Below, in pieces: positions 12,009-20,059 of a DNA stretch of 64,000 nucleotides. The position numbers and the translations under genes are program-made. Source of the DNA: Pseudomonas nicosulfuronedens (GTDB taxonomy: Bacteria > Pseudomonadota > Gammaproteobacteria > Pseudomonadales > Pseudomonadaceae); contig NZ_SWDV01000002.1 in the NCBI RefSeq assembly GCF_005877905.1, positions 307,885-371,884 of the forward strand. Direction: 5' to 3'. The notes under the pieces are model-generated. The model saw only the letters and a program-made list of their open reading frames with translations, ran no database searches and was not told where the DNA came from. The first letter of the stretch is position 1; each line of letters starts with the position of its first letter.

Positions 12009-12805
12009 CGTGCGTACTTCCTCACCTGCTCGCGCAGGAAGCTATCCAGACGCTCCGTGTCGCGGCAGCCGCCGCGCAGGGCGCCAAGGGTTTCCGCGCG
12101 TTGCAGTTCTTGCTCGATCAGCCGGTGCAGGGCCGGGCGCGCCGGGCCGTATTTGGCCTCGACCGCCTGGCGCTTGAGCACCAGCAGTTCCTCGACTTCG
12201 GCGCGCTGCGCGGCATCGTCGAGCGTTGCCTCCATCAGTGTCTCGAAGACCATCGGCGGCATGCCGAGGCCCAGGTCGATCCAGCGCACCGCCAGCAGCG
12301 GGCGCAATACATAGAGGTACTTCTTGTAGCGAACCTCCTCGCCCTGCAGATAGCCACGGAAGTTCTTCTTCGCCATCGACAGGTAGTGCGCCCGCGCAGC
12401 GGCGGGCGAGTAGAAATCCTGTGCCAGTTGGCGCAGACCCTCGGTCGCTGCCGATTCGCTGCGGTACACCAGCGGCGAGTCCAGCCACTCCAGCAGTGTC
12501 GGGTTGGATTTGCGCAGCAGTCGCAGCGTCTTGCGCAGCTCCCAGCCGCTGAGGTCCAGCTCGTCGGTCAGCGGGCGCTCCAGCACGTCGCGCGGTTCCT
12601 CCACGCGCAGATACCAGTCCGGTTGATGCACATAGACGAAGCGTACGTCGTAGTCGCTGTCCGGCGAGGCGAAGCCCCAGGCGCGGCTGCCCGATTCACA
12701 CGCGTAGAGCACGGTGACGCTTTGCTCCTGCTCCAGTCGTTTCAATTCGTCCCAGACCCGTTCGCGCATGGCGGTGGGGAGTGGATGTCGTTCGTCCCTG
12801 TTCAT
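12005..12805 (-). CDS. RlaP-type nucleotidyltransferase (DNA polymerase beta superfamily, YcgL family)
   Basis: 266 residues. The N-terminal half carries the polymerase-beta nucleotidyltransferase signature: CESGSRAWGFASPDSDYDVRF, with the helix-turn Gly39-Ser40 and metal-binding Asp51/Asp53. The RlaP family is named for its association with RNA ligases and RNA repair; the exact reaction is not established to my knowledge, but addition of a nucleotide to a damaged RNA end is the usual proposal. The C-terminal half is helical, with KKNFRGYLQGEEVRYKKYLYVLRPLLAVRWI, a conserved block of this family. The start at 12805 sits 18 bases after the end of the 192-residue gene, and its stop overlaps the start of rtcA. 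Its place between rtcB and rtcA argues strongly for a job in RNA end processing. Confidence 0.88.
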   Translation of the reverse strand: MNRDERHPLPTAMRERVWDELKRLEQEQSVTVLYACESGSRAWGFASPDSDYDVRFVYVHQPDWYLRVEEPRDVLERPLTDELDLSGWELRKTLRLLRKSNPTLLEWLDSPLVYRSESAATEGLRQLAQDFYSPAAARAHYLSMAKKNFRGYLQGEEVRYKKYLYVLRPLLAVRWIDLGLGMPPMVFETLMEATLDDAAQRAEVEELLVLKRQAVEAKYGPARPALHRLIEQELQRAETLGALRGGCRDTERLDSFLREQVRKYAR

Positions 12806-12823
12806 GGGGTATTCCTTGTTCGT

Positions 12824-13402
12824 TCAGTCCGTCGCGCTGGCGGCCAGCGCGGACAATGTCCGTCGCCGCGGGTTGTACAGGGTGAGGCACCAGATGCCCC
12901 ACCATTCCTTGCCGTCGTCGAAGTAGCAGCTCCAGTGGCTGCGATGAGGTTCGGCATCGCCGTCGCCCACCCAGTCGAATACCTGCAGGCCTTCGTCCGG
13001 GTACAGCCGCAGCACCTGCAGCCATTCGCGGAAGTCCGCTACCTGAAGCTGGGTGCCGTAGGGCGGGTCGCGGAAAGCGCGGCACAGCGGGCCGTCGTCG
13101 CGGGCCAGTTCGCGCACTGCCTCGAGATCGAGTGCCTGCGGGCGGGCCTGGGCCAGGTCCGGTGTCAGGTCCGGCCAGCGCTGCTTGGCATGGCGGGCGT
13201 CCTTGGCGATCAGCTCCAGCCTCCACAGTCGTGCGCGCTCGTTGATCGTCTCGAACAGTATCTGCAACGCCAGGCGATGTTCCGCTTCGCCGGGGGTGGC
13301 GGTCGGGTCGAATGCCAGCACGCGGAAGTCGAAGACGCAGCCCGCCTGTTCCAGGCGGGCGCGCAGCTCTTCTGTGCGCTGGTTTTCCAGGAGTTGCAGC
13401 AT
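12824..13402 (-). CDS. Unknown 192-residue protein inside the RNA-repair operon
   Basis: No family recognised. The sequence MLQLLENQRTEELRARLEQA begins with an amphipathic helix, and the central part is charged and helical (LEAVRELARDDGPLCRAFRD). The C-terminal 60 residues are aromatic-rich (FREWLQVLRLYPDEGLQVFD, WSCYFDDGKEWWGIWCLTLY), suggesting a compact beta-rich fold. No signal peptide or membrane segment, so it is cytoplasmic. It sits 9 bases after rtcB and 18 bases before the RlaP gene, all co-directional, so it is surely transcribed with them. GGTG-type Shine-Dalgarno bases are weak, which fits coupling to rtcB translation. It could be an accessory or substrate-recognition factor for repair, or an immunity-like protein; the sequence alone does not decide. 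Confidence 0.82.
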   Translation of the reverse strand: MLQLLENQRTEELRARLEQAGCVFDFRVLAFDPTATPGEAEHRLALQILFETINERARLWRLELIAKDARHAKQRWPDLTPDLAQARPQALDLEAVRELARDDGPLCRAFRDPPYGTQLQVADFREWLQVLRLYPDEGLQVFDWVGDGDAEPHRSHWSCYFDDGKEWWGIWCLTLYNPRRRTLSALAASATD

Positions 13403-13411
13403 GTCCTCACC

Positions 13412-14632
13412 TCATCCTTTCACGCATACCACCTGACGCAGGGTATGCAGCACTTCCACCAGCTCGCGCTGGGCGTCCATCACGGCATCGATGTCCTTGT
13501 AGGCCATCGGGATCTCGTCGATCACATCCGCATCCTTTCGGCACTCGACGTGGGCGGTGGCACGCACCTGGTCCTCGACGCTGAACAGTTTCTTGGCCTT
13601 GGTGCGGCTCATGGTCCGGCCGGCGCCGTGGCTGCACGAGCAGAAGGCTTCCTCGTTACCCAGGCCGCGGACGATGAAGCTCTTGGCGCCCATCGACCCC
13701 GGAATGATGCCGAGCTGGCCTTTCTGAGCGGACACCGCACCTTTACGCGTTACCAGTACCTCTTCACCGAAGTGACGTTCCTTCTGCACGTAGTTGTGGT
13801 GGCAGTTCACCGCTTCCAGGCTGGCCTCGAACGGCTTGCGGATGACCTGCCGCGCTGCGGCGATCACCGCGCGCATCATCAGTTCGCGGTTCTGCCGGGC
13901 GAAGTCCTGGGCCCAGCCCACGGCTTCGACGTAGTCGTCGAAATGCTGGCTGCCTTCCTCGAAGTAGGCCAGGTCACGGTCCGGCAGGTTGGCGATGTGC
14001 TGGCGCATATCGGCCTGGGCCAGTTCGATGAACAGGTTGCCGATGGCGTTACCCACACCGCGCGATCCGCTGTGCAGCATGAACCAGACGCGGTTGGCCT
14101 CGTCGAGGCAGACCTCGATGAAGTGGTTGCCGGTGCCGAGGGTTCCCAGGTGCTTGCGGTTGTTGGTCTTCTCCAGTTTCGGGTACTTGTCGGTGATCAC
14201 CTTGAAGCGCCCGGCCAGCGTGCGCCATGCGTCATCGGCGTGCTCGGGCACGTCTTCCCAGGCGCCCTGGTCGCGGCGGCCGAAGGTCTTGCCGTGGGGC
14301 ACGGCCTTCTCGATGGCGCTGCGCAGGCCGTGCAGGTTATCCGGCAGGTCCGAGGCCACCAGCGAGGTGCGCGCGGCGATCATGCCGCAGCCGATGTCCA
14401 CTCCCACGGCGGCCGGGATGATGGCGCCCCGGGTGGGAATCACGCTGCCGATGGTCGAGCCCTTGCCCAGGTGCACGTCCGGCATTACCGCCATGTGCTT
14501 GAAGATGAAGGGCATCTTCGCGGTGTTCATCAGTTGCTGCTTGGCGTCTTCTTCCACCGGCACGCCCTGGGTCCAGAGCTTGATCGGTTTGCCGTTGGCG
14601 ACTTCCAGCAGTTGGAAGGTCTTGGTGCTCAT
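13412..14632 (-). CDS. rtcB: RNA-splicing/repair ligase RtcB
   Basis: Mn/GTP-dependent ligase joining RNA 3'-phosphate or 2',3'-cyclic phosphate ends to 5'-OH ends, the kind of break left by toxin nucleases. 406 residues from the ATG at 14632 (MSTKTFQLLEVANGKPIKLW), close to E. coli RtcB (408). Metal-binding blocks are intact: MPDVHLGKGSTIGSVIPT, GVDIGCGMIAARTSL (Asp and Cys ligands), LGTGNHFIEVC, VNCHHNYVQKE, and the guanylylated histidine in CSHGAGRTMSR. A frame extension upstream to 14773 overlaps the preceding gene and lacks family similarity, so I reject it. Neighbours are the zinc-ribbon gene upstream (15-base gap) and the 192-residue unknown gene downstream. Transcription is predicted from the sigma-54 promoter at 16744-16760 under RtcR control. 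Confidence 0.98.
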   Translation of the reverse strand: MSTKTFQLLEVANGKPIKLWTQGVPVEEDAKQQLMNTAKMPFIFKHMAVMPDVHLGKGSTIGSVIPTRGAIIPAAVGVDIGCGMIAARTSLVASDLPDNLHGLRSAIEKAVPHGKTFGRRDQGAWEDVPEHADDAWRTLAGRFKVITDKYPKLEKTNNRKHLGTLGTGNHFIEVCLDEANRVWFMLHSGSRGVGNAIGNLFIELAQADMRQHIANLPDRDLAYFEEGSQHFDDYVEAVGWAQDFARQNRELMMRAVIAAARQVIRKPFEASLEAVNCHHNYVQKERHFGEEVLVTRKGAVSAQKGQLGIIPGSMGAKSFIVRGLGNEEAFCSCSHGAGRTMSRTKAKKLFSVEDQVRATAHVECRKDADVIDEIPMAYKDIDAVMDAQRELVEVLHTLRQVVCVKG

Positions 14633-14646
14633 GTTCTGACTCTCTT

Positions 14647-15027
14647 CTATTGCGTGGCGATCTGGCCGGCAGCAGGTTGTGCCCGGCCATCGCGAATGCG
14701 TTTGTTCAATCGACAGGTGCGGCAGCGTATCGCTGTAGAGAACACCTGTCCCTGACAGTCCTCGTACCACCACTTCTGCTGGGCGGCAGTCCAGGTTTGC
14801 TCGGTGCCGCAGCCTTGGCAGGTGAAATCCTGGTCCTCGTACCAGCCACGTCGCACGAATGGCGGGTCGCCGTAGCTGTTATAGGGGGCCAGGTTCGAGC
14901 GGCTGACCGGGGCGCTGCCGGGCGGGGCCAGGCGCCTCTCGGGGCGCCTGGCCTGCTCGGCTTTGCAGGTCTTGCGTCGCTCGCGCTTCCGGCGGATTTC
15001 CAGGCGGCGCTGCTTGTTGCTCTTCAC
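14647..15027 (-). CDS. Small basic zinc-ribbon protein of the RNA-repair operon
   Basis: 126 residues. The N-terminal 35 residues are strongly basic (MKSNKQRRLEIRRKRERRKT), suited to RNA or ribosome binding. A zinc ribbon follows with four cysteines in two pairs: Cys70-x2-Cys73 (CQGC) and Cys102-x2-Cys105 (CRTC). Between them lies EQTWTAAQQKWWYED, the aromatic knuckle seen in the 'probable zinc-ribbon' family (PF13451-like, by recall). No catalytic motif is seen. It lies between the slipin gene (31-base gap) and rtcB (15-base gap) on the same strand, so it belongs to the operon. A role in delivering damaged RNA to RtcB, or in binding the operon's own tRNA-like RNAs, is plausible but only inferred. 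Confidence 0.85.
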   Translation of the reverse strand: MKSNKQRRLEIRRKRERRKTCKAEQARRPERRLAPPGSAPVSRSNLAPYNSYGDPPFVRRGWYEDQDFTCQGCGTEQTWTAAQQKWWYEDCQGQVFSTAIRCRTCRLNKRIRDGRAQPAAGQIATQ

Positions 15028-15058
15028 GGTGCCCTCTCCTGCGCCGGGCAGGCCCTGT

Positions 15059-16201
15059 TCAGGCCTGCTTCAGCGTTACCAGTCCATTCAATACCTGATC
15101 CAGGCCACCGAATACCGAGATGCGGTCGATGCGTTCGGCTACCCGCTCCAGGGTTTCCAACTCCTTCAGGCGCAGGGCGGTGGGGTTGTCCTCCATCACC
15201 TTGGCCGTGTTCAGCAACGAGCGGGTCGCCGAGGTTTCTTCGCGACGACGGATCACGTTCGCCTGCGCGGCCTTCTCCGCCTCCACCACCTGGGCCAGCA
15301 GGGTCTTCATCTCGCCCGGCAGGATGATGTCGCGCACGCCCAGGCCGCTGACCTCGATGCCGGTGCCCGGCAGCCGCTCCTTCAGGTAGGCGCTGACCGA
15401 GTCGTCGATGAGTTGCTTGTTCTCCAGCAGCTCATCCAGCGAGCGGGTGCCCACCGCCGCGCGCAGGCCGAACTGCAACTCGCGGTAGAGGTGCTCCAGT
15501 GGCTTGGACAGGCTGGAAAACGCCGTCAGCACGTCGCTGTAACGCCAGTTGGCGGCCAGGTTCAGGCGCAGGCTCACCTTGTCGCGGGTGAGGATTTCCT
15601 GACCGCTGACTTCCAGCGCCTGGATCCGCGTATCGATCAGCTCCACGCTCACCTGGCGGTTGTAGCGCCAGAAGCCGTACTGGCCCGCCGGCAGCAACTC
15701 GACCACCGCACCGTCGACCTTCAGCACGCCGACCTGGTAGGCCGGCACCAGGGTCACCAGCAACGCCTCGACGCCGATTACGCCGCGGCCTCGCAGGTTG
15801 CCCTGCATCTGCTGCAACAGCGCCGGAGCCACGCGGTACTCCTGGCTCAGGTCGATGCGCTCCAGGCGCTGCTCGGTCTGACCCTTCCAGTACAGCCGGC
15901 GGCTGCCCGGTGCGAGGATTTCCGCCAGCACGCCGTCTTCGAAGCGCAGGCCGGCCTCGTTCTCGGCCAGGTCCATGCGGGTGAAGTAGCGTTCGACCAG
16001 CACCGGTTCCGACTGACGCAGGTAGCCAGCCAGGCGGTGTTCGAACAGCGGGGTGTTCAGGCTGAAGGTTTCCACGCTCAGGCGGTTGTACAGGTCCAGG
16101 TGGCGGTGGATGCCTGGTTCGAGGATCGCCAGGAAATCGCCCTCGGAGTACAGCAGGCCGCGTTCGTTCTTCTTCACGGTAAAGCGCTTCAGCAGTTTCA
16201 T
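15059..16201 (-). CDS. Slipin / SPFH (band-7) family protein
   Basis: 380 residues from the ATG at 16201 (MKLLKRFTVKKNERGLLYSE), preceded by GGAAGAG. The central SPFH domain is clear: DTRIQALEVSGQEILTRDKV, LRLNLAANWRYSDVLTAF, GTRSLDELLENKQLIDDSVS, ERLPGTGIEVSGLGVRDIIL. A helical region with EAEKAAQANVIRRREETSAT follows, the part used for oligomerisation. Ordinary slipins start with a hydrophobic hairpin that inserts into the membrane; I see none here, so this version may be peripheral or cytosolic. It is the first protein gene of the RtcR-controlled operon, 280 bases after the tRNA-like pair. Slipins in rtc operons are known in Pseudomonas relatives (PAO1 has one beside rtcR); their function there is unknown. 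A long upstream frame extension to 16321 is not supported. Confidence 0.9.
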   Translation of the reverse strand: MKLLKRFTVKKNERGLLYSEGDFLAILEPGIHRHLDLYNRLSVETFSLNTPLFEHRLAGYLRQSEPVLVERYFTRMDLAENEAGLRFEDGVLAEILAPGSRRLYWKGQTEQRLERIDLSQEYRVAPALLQQMQGNLRGRGVIGVEALLVTLVPAYQVGVLKVDGAVVELLPAGQYGFWRYNRQVSVELIDTRIQALEVSGQEILTRDKVSLRLNLAANWRYSDVLTAFSSLSKPLEHLYRELQFGLRAAVGTRSLDELLENKQLIDDSVSAYLKERLPGTGIEVSGLGVRDIILPGEMKTLLAQVVEAEKAAQANVIRRREETSATRSLLNTAKVMEDNPTALRLKELETLERVAERIDRISVFGGLDQVLNGLVTLKQA

Positions 16202-16481
16202 TGCTCTCTTCCTTCTTTCTCTTGTCCTTGGGTGCCGGTGTTCGCCAGTCCGTCGGGTGGCGAGGTGGGGGCCTGCGAGAGCCAGGTGCTGCGGACGTCC
16301 TGTCCATGTCGCCGAATCCATCGGCCAGCACTTGCCTTGTCGCGGGCCCGGTCCTCGTACCGGGCGGGCCGGCGGTGGCTTCGGGTCCCTGGCGTATCCG
16401 GCCTTCCTGGCCGCTTTGCGCCTGTCCCGTCGCCCACCGGCGGGGTGTTGCCTTCATGAGTAGCTGCCGTGGGAGGGCAGT
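16202..16481 (-). other. Non-coding spacer of the rtc transcript between tRNA-like 2 and slipin
   Basis: 280 bases without a credible gene. In the sense of transcription it contains a perfect 6-bp hairpin CCCGGT-ACGAGG-ACCGGG (16347-16364), a GGCC-AGGAA-GGCC hairpin near 16390-16405, and ends in a purine-rich stretch AAGAAGGAAGAGAGC that includes the slipin ribosome-binding site. There is no TTCGA T-loop, so I do not read a third tRNA-like element. It may hold processing signals separating the tRNA-like RNAs from the mRNA. Confidence 0.5.
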
Positions 16482-16552
16482 GTTCGAGCGGGAGTCGAAC
16501 CCGCGACAGGCCATTCCTTCGATGGCTGCTCTACCGGACTGAGCTATCGAAC
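16482..16552 (-). ncRNA. tRNA-like RNA 2 of the rtc operon (no U33, six-pair acceptor, no CCA)
   Basis: Reading leftward from 16552 gives a 71-base cloverleaf. Acceptor is GTTCGA/TCGAAC (6 pairs, one fewer than a tRNA). The D-arm is GCTC-AGTCCGGTA-GAGC, the anticodon stem GCCAT/ATGGC (5 pairs), and the loop CGAAGGA. The variable region is CTGTC, and the T-arm GCGGG-TTCGACT-CCCGC is canonical. The base before the would-be anticodon AAG is G, not the invariant U33. The acceptor is followed by ACTG, not NCCA, while the true tRNA-Asn in this window has an encoded CCA. It directly abuts tRNA-like 1 with no spacer. It therefore folds like a tRNA but should not decode. Its position inside an RtcR-driven repair operon suggests a ligand, decoy or substrate role. 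Confidence 0.82.
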
Positions 16553-16624
16553 GGCGCGGGCAGGATTCGAACCTGCGACGGCTCCCTCGGAGGGGAGTGC
16601 TCTACCGGGCTGAGCTACCGCGCC
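16553..16624 (-). ncRNA. tRNA-like RNA 1 of the rtc operon (Arg-CCG-like, six-base anticodon loop, no CCA)
   Basis: Reading leftward from 16624 gives a 72-base cloverleaf. Acceptor is GGCGCGG/CCGCGCC (7 perfect pairs), D-arm GCTC-AGCCCGGTA-GAGC, anticodon stem CTCCC/GGGAG, variable region CCGTC, and T-arm GCAGG-TTCGAAT-CCTGC. The anticodon loop is CTCCGA, only 6 bases if all five stem pairs form. It would read as CCG (Arg) but is one base short. No CCA is encoded: the last acceptor base is followed at once by the first base of tRNA-like 2. An automatic caller may report tRNA-Arg(CCG) or a pseudogene. I think it is a tRNA mimic, since every arm is perfectly paired (so it is under selection) but the decoding loop is abnormal. 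Confidence 0.82.
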
Positions 16625-16733
16625 ATCGACCGTGACTGCTGCAGCGGCATGCACGAAGCCGACACCAGGGGTGGGCTCGGGCACCGGCGGGAGTGGAAGT
16701 CCCTGCCCGTGGGCTGCATCAGCGATGCGGTCG
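16625..16733 (-). ncRNA. Predicted structured leader of the rtc operon transcript
   Basis: Between the inferred transcription start (about 16733) and tRNA-like 1 lie about 109 bases that can fold as a three-way junction. A closing stem pairs GCAGC (16713-16717) with GCTGC (16641-16645). Hairpin B is GGGCA...TGCCC (16704-16708 with 16679-16683), with inner GGGA/TCCC pairs. Hairpin A is AGCC-CACC-CCT-GGTG-TC-GGCT (16657-16677). GC-rich DNA folds easily, so this is a proposal; sequence conservation and covariation would be needed to confirm it. It contains no open frame of note. Confidence 0.45.
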
Positions 16734-16743
16734 AGGGAGATAT

Positions 16744-16760
16744 AGCGAGGGGCGTGCCAG
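16744..16760 (-). promoter_or_regulatory. Sigma-54 (RpoN) promoter of the RNA-repair operon
   Basis: On the minus strand: CTGGCACGCCCCTCGCTA. GG and GC are separated by exactly 10 bases as required for -24/-12 elements, and the -24 half CTGGCACG is a perfect match to consensus. It lies upstream of the tRNA-like pair and of slipin-rtcB-rtcA, and faces away from rtcR, whose product has the sigma-54-activating GAFTGA loop. Predicted start of transcription is near 16733. Confidence 0.88.
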
Positions 16761-16778
16761 GTTTGTTTTAGAAGGATG

Positions 16779-16909
16779 GTGATTTTTTATAAGTTACTGA
16801 TAGATAACAATTTAATTATTTTTATTCTGTGCCTTGTCGACTGCGCCGGTTGGCCGCTAAGGGGGTTTATGGATATCCTGGGATCGTTATTTATCTCGAT
16901 GGATAAAAG
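16779..16909. promoter_or_regulatory. A+T-rich rtcR/rtc operon control region
   Basis: Between the sigma-54 promoter and the rtcR start, bases 16779-16827 are strikingly A+T-rich (TTTTTTATAAG, ATAACAATTTAATTATTTTTATT), unlike the surrounding DNA. This suits DNA bending between an RtcR binding site and the promoter. ATCGTTATTTATCTCGAT near 16883 and GGATATCC near 16871 are partial palindromes that could be activator sites. I cannot name the operator with confidence. Confidence 0.4.
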
Positions 16910-18520
<1,611 letters not shown>

Positions 18521-18555
18521 AATCGGCGTTTTGCGCCAGCGGCAAGGAGCCGACC

Positions 18556-19125
18556 ATGGAAGAACCGATGAGTGTCGAGCAGCTGTGCCGGCGCATCGAG
18601 GCGGGTGAAGCGTTCAAGTATGTGTACTTCTGGGGGCATCGCCCGAAGCATGCCGTGGAAGTCGACAAGAGCTGTTTCAGCCAGTGGTTCGAAGCGGACT
18701 TCGAGATCGATGGAGTGACCTACGCCAGCGCCGAGCACTGCATGATGGCCGGCAAGGCCCGGCTGTTCGGCGATGAAGCGGCGCTGGCACGGATTCTCGC
18801 CGCGCGCACGTCAGCCGAGGCGAAGTCCATCGGTCGCGAGATCCTCGGCTTCGACGAGGCGGCCTGGAATGCCGAGCGGCTGAGCATCGTCACCCGTGCC
18901 AGCCATGCCAAGTTCGGGCAGAACCCGGCCTTGCGCGAGTTCCTGCTGGGCACGGGTGATCGCGTGCTGGTCGAGGCCAGTCCGGTGGATGCCATCTGGG
19001 GCATCGGCCTGGCGGTCGATCACCCCGACGCGGGCAACCCGGCGCGCTGGCGCGGGCTGAACCTGCTGGGCTTCGCCCTGATGAGCGCGCGCGATGCGCT
19101 GCGCAAGGAGGGCGGCGATGCCTGA
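18556..19125 (+). CDS. NADAR-family protein (YbiA/RibX-like)
   Basis: 189 residues from the ATG at 18556, preceded by AAGGAG. NADAR (NAD and ADP-ribose) domains include plant/bacterial riboflavin-intermediate N-glycosidases and bacterial enzymes that remove ADP-ribose from guanine bases (partners of DarT1-type toxins). Visible family features: FSQWFEADFEIDGVTYASAEHCMMAGKARLFGD near 50-80 and VEASPVDAIWGIGL near 150, the WGIGL motif being diagnostic, followed by GLNLLGFALMSARDAL. No membrane segment. It follows rtcR by 35 bases and overlaps the next gene by 8 bases, so it is likely co-expressed with rtcR. This suggests, without proving it, a role in undoing nucleic-acid modification during the same damage response. 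The substrate cannot be told from sequence. Confidence 0.9.
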   Translation: MEEPMSVEQLCRRIEAGEAFKYVYFWGHRPKHAVEVDKSCFSQWFEADFEIDGVTYASAEHCMMAGKARLFGDEAALARILAARTSAEAKSIGREILGFDEAAWNAERLSIVTRASHAKFGQNPALREFLLGTGDRVLVEASPVDAIWGIGLAVDHPDAGNPARWRGLNLLGFALMSARDALRKEGGDA

Positions 19126-20059
19126 GTTCACGGCTGCCCAGCAGCAACTGCTGCGCGACCACCGCCTGGCCTGGTTCGCCGGGCGCATCATCCACGACGC
19201 ACGGCCGCCGATCAGCGATACCCAACTGGCCGAGGTCGAGCAGCGCCTGGGCAGCAGGTTGCCGCCCGAGCTGATCGCCCTGTGGCGCTGCGCCTTCGGT
19301 GGGCGGCTGGATTACGAGTTGTGCGTGGACTACGACGGGCACCTGCATCCCTACTCCTTCAACGAACTGTTCTACCCCGATAGCGACGGCTACCACGATC
19401 TGTGGGGCTGGCTGGAGCACGAACAGGAATGCGCCGAGGAAGTCGCCGTCGAGAATGGCGAGGAATGGAATGGTCGCGTGGGCTTCCTGCCCATCGGCGG
19501 TTTCGAGTACCTGGAGCGGGTGTACGTCTGCGTCGAGCCGGAGGCGTTCGGGGCCATCTACGTCTGGAGTCGCGCATTGCCGCCCGCCTGGCCGCTCCGG
19601 CTGCATGAGGATGCACTGACCAGGGTGGCTGACGATCTGTGCGGCCTGTTCGAGTTGCTGGGCTTCGATGAAGACCCGTTCGCCGAGGGCGCGGATGCCG
19701 GGCAGGAGTTGCTCGAAGCAGTGGATGAGCTGGCTGCTTCGGGTGCGGAGGGCGAAGCGCTGGCGCAGTTGCTGCAGAGTTCGTTGCGGCCGCTGGTGCG
19801 CGACTGGCGCGCGGCACTGGAGCAGGGACGTATCGCCGGTGAGCCTGAGTTGCAACGCCTGGCCCTGACTCACGCGGTGCGCAGCGGCGATATCGCCTTG
19901 CTGGAACAACTGCGTGACCAGGGGTGCGACCTCGGCCGGCTGTTGACCGGTGGTGGAAACGCGCCGGTGCATGCGCGGGTGATGCAGCGCGAGGTGGTGA
20001 TCCACTGGTTCGCCGAGCAAGGCGTCGCGGAATATCAGCTTGACGGAGACGTAGCATGA
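19118..20059 (+). CDS. SMI1/KNR4 (SUKH) family protein
   Basis: 313 residues from the ATG at 19118 (MPEFTAAQQQLLRDHRLAWF), with AAGGAGG six bases upstream; the start lies inside the end of the NADAR gene (8-base overlap). The N-terminal half shows the SMI1/KNR4 pattern: PPISDTQLAEVEQRLGSRLPPELIALWR, the F/G-rich GGRLDYELCVD, then RVGFLPIGGFEYLERVYV. SUKH proteins are often toxin-immunity proteins but some are housekeeping. The C-terminal 80 residues (LALTHAVRSGDIALLEQLRD) look like a degenerate ankyrin pair. It overlaps the following gene by 4 bases (ATGA). In this setting I infer a toxin-antagonist or complex-forming role next to RNA repair; there is no direct evidence. Confidence 0.85.
   Translation: MPEFTAAQQQLLRDHRLAWFAGRIIHDARPPISDTQLAEVEQRLGSRLPPELIALWRCAFGGRLDYELCVDYDGHLHPYSFNELFYPDSDGYHDLWGWLEHEQECAEEVAVENGEEWNGRVGFLPIGGFEYLERVYVCVEPEAFGAIYVWSRALPPAWPLRLHEDALTRVADDLCGLFELLGFDEDPFAEGADAGQELLEAVDELAASGAEGEALAQLLQSSLRPLVRDWRAALEQGRIAGEPELQRLALTHAVRSGDIALLEQLRDQGCDLGRLLTGGGNAPVHARVMQREVVIHWFAEQGVAEYQLDGDVA

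Noticed and set aside
12101..14755. 884-codon open frame antisense to RlaP gene, unknown gene and rtcB
   Set aside because: Covers three verified genes on the other strand; Val/Ala/Gly/His/Gln composition without motifs.
16202..16481. A third tRNA-like RNA in the spacer before the slipin
   Set aside because: Hairpins exist but no D-arm/T-arm pair and no TTCRA loop.
16553..16624. Reading the first tRNA-like RNA as a normal tRNA-Arg(CCG)
   Set aside because: Anticodon loop has six bases when the stem is fully paired, there is no CCA or discriminator, and it abuts another mimic; I keep it as ncRNA, but a charging test would decide.
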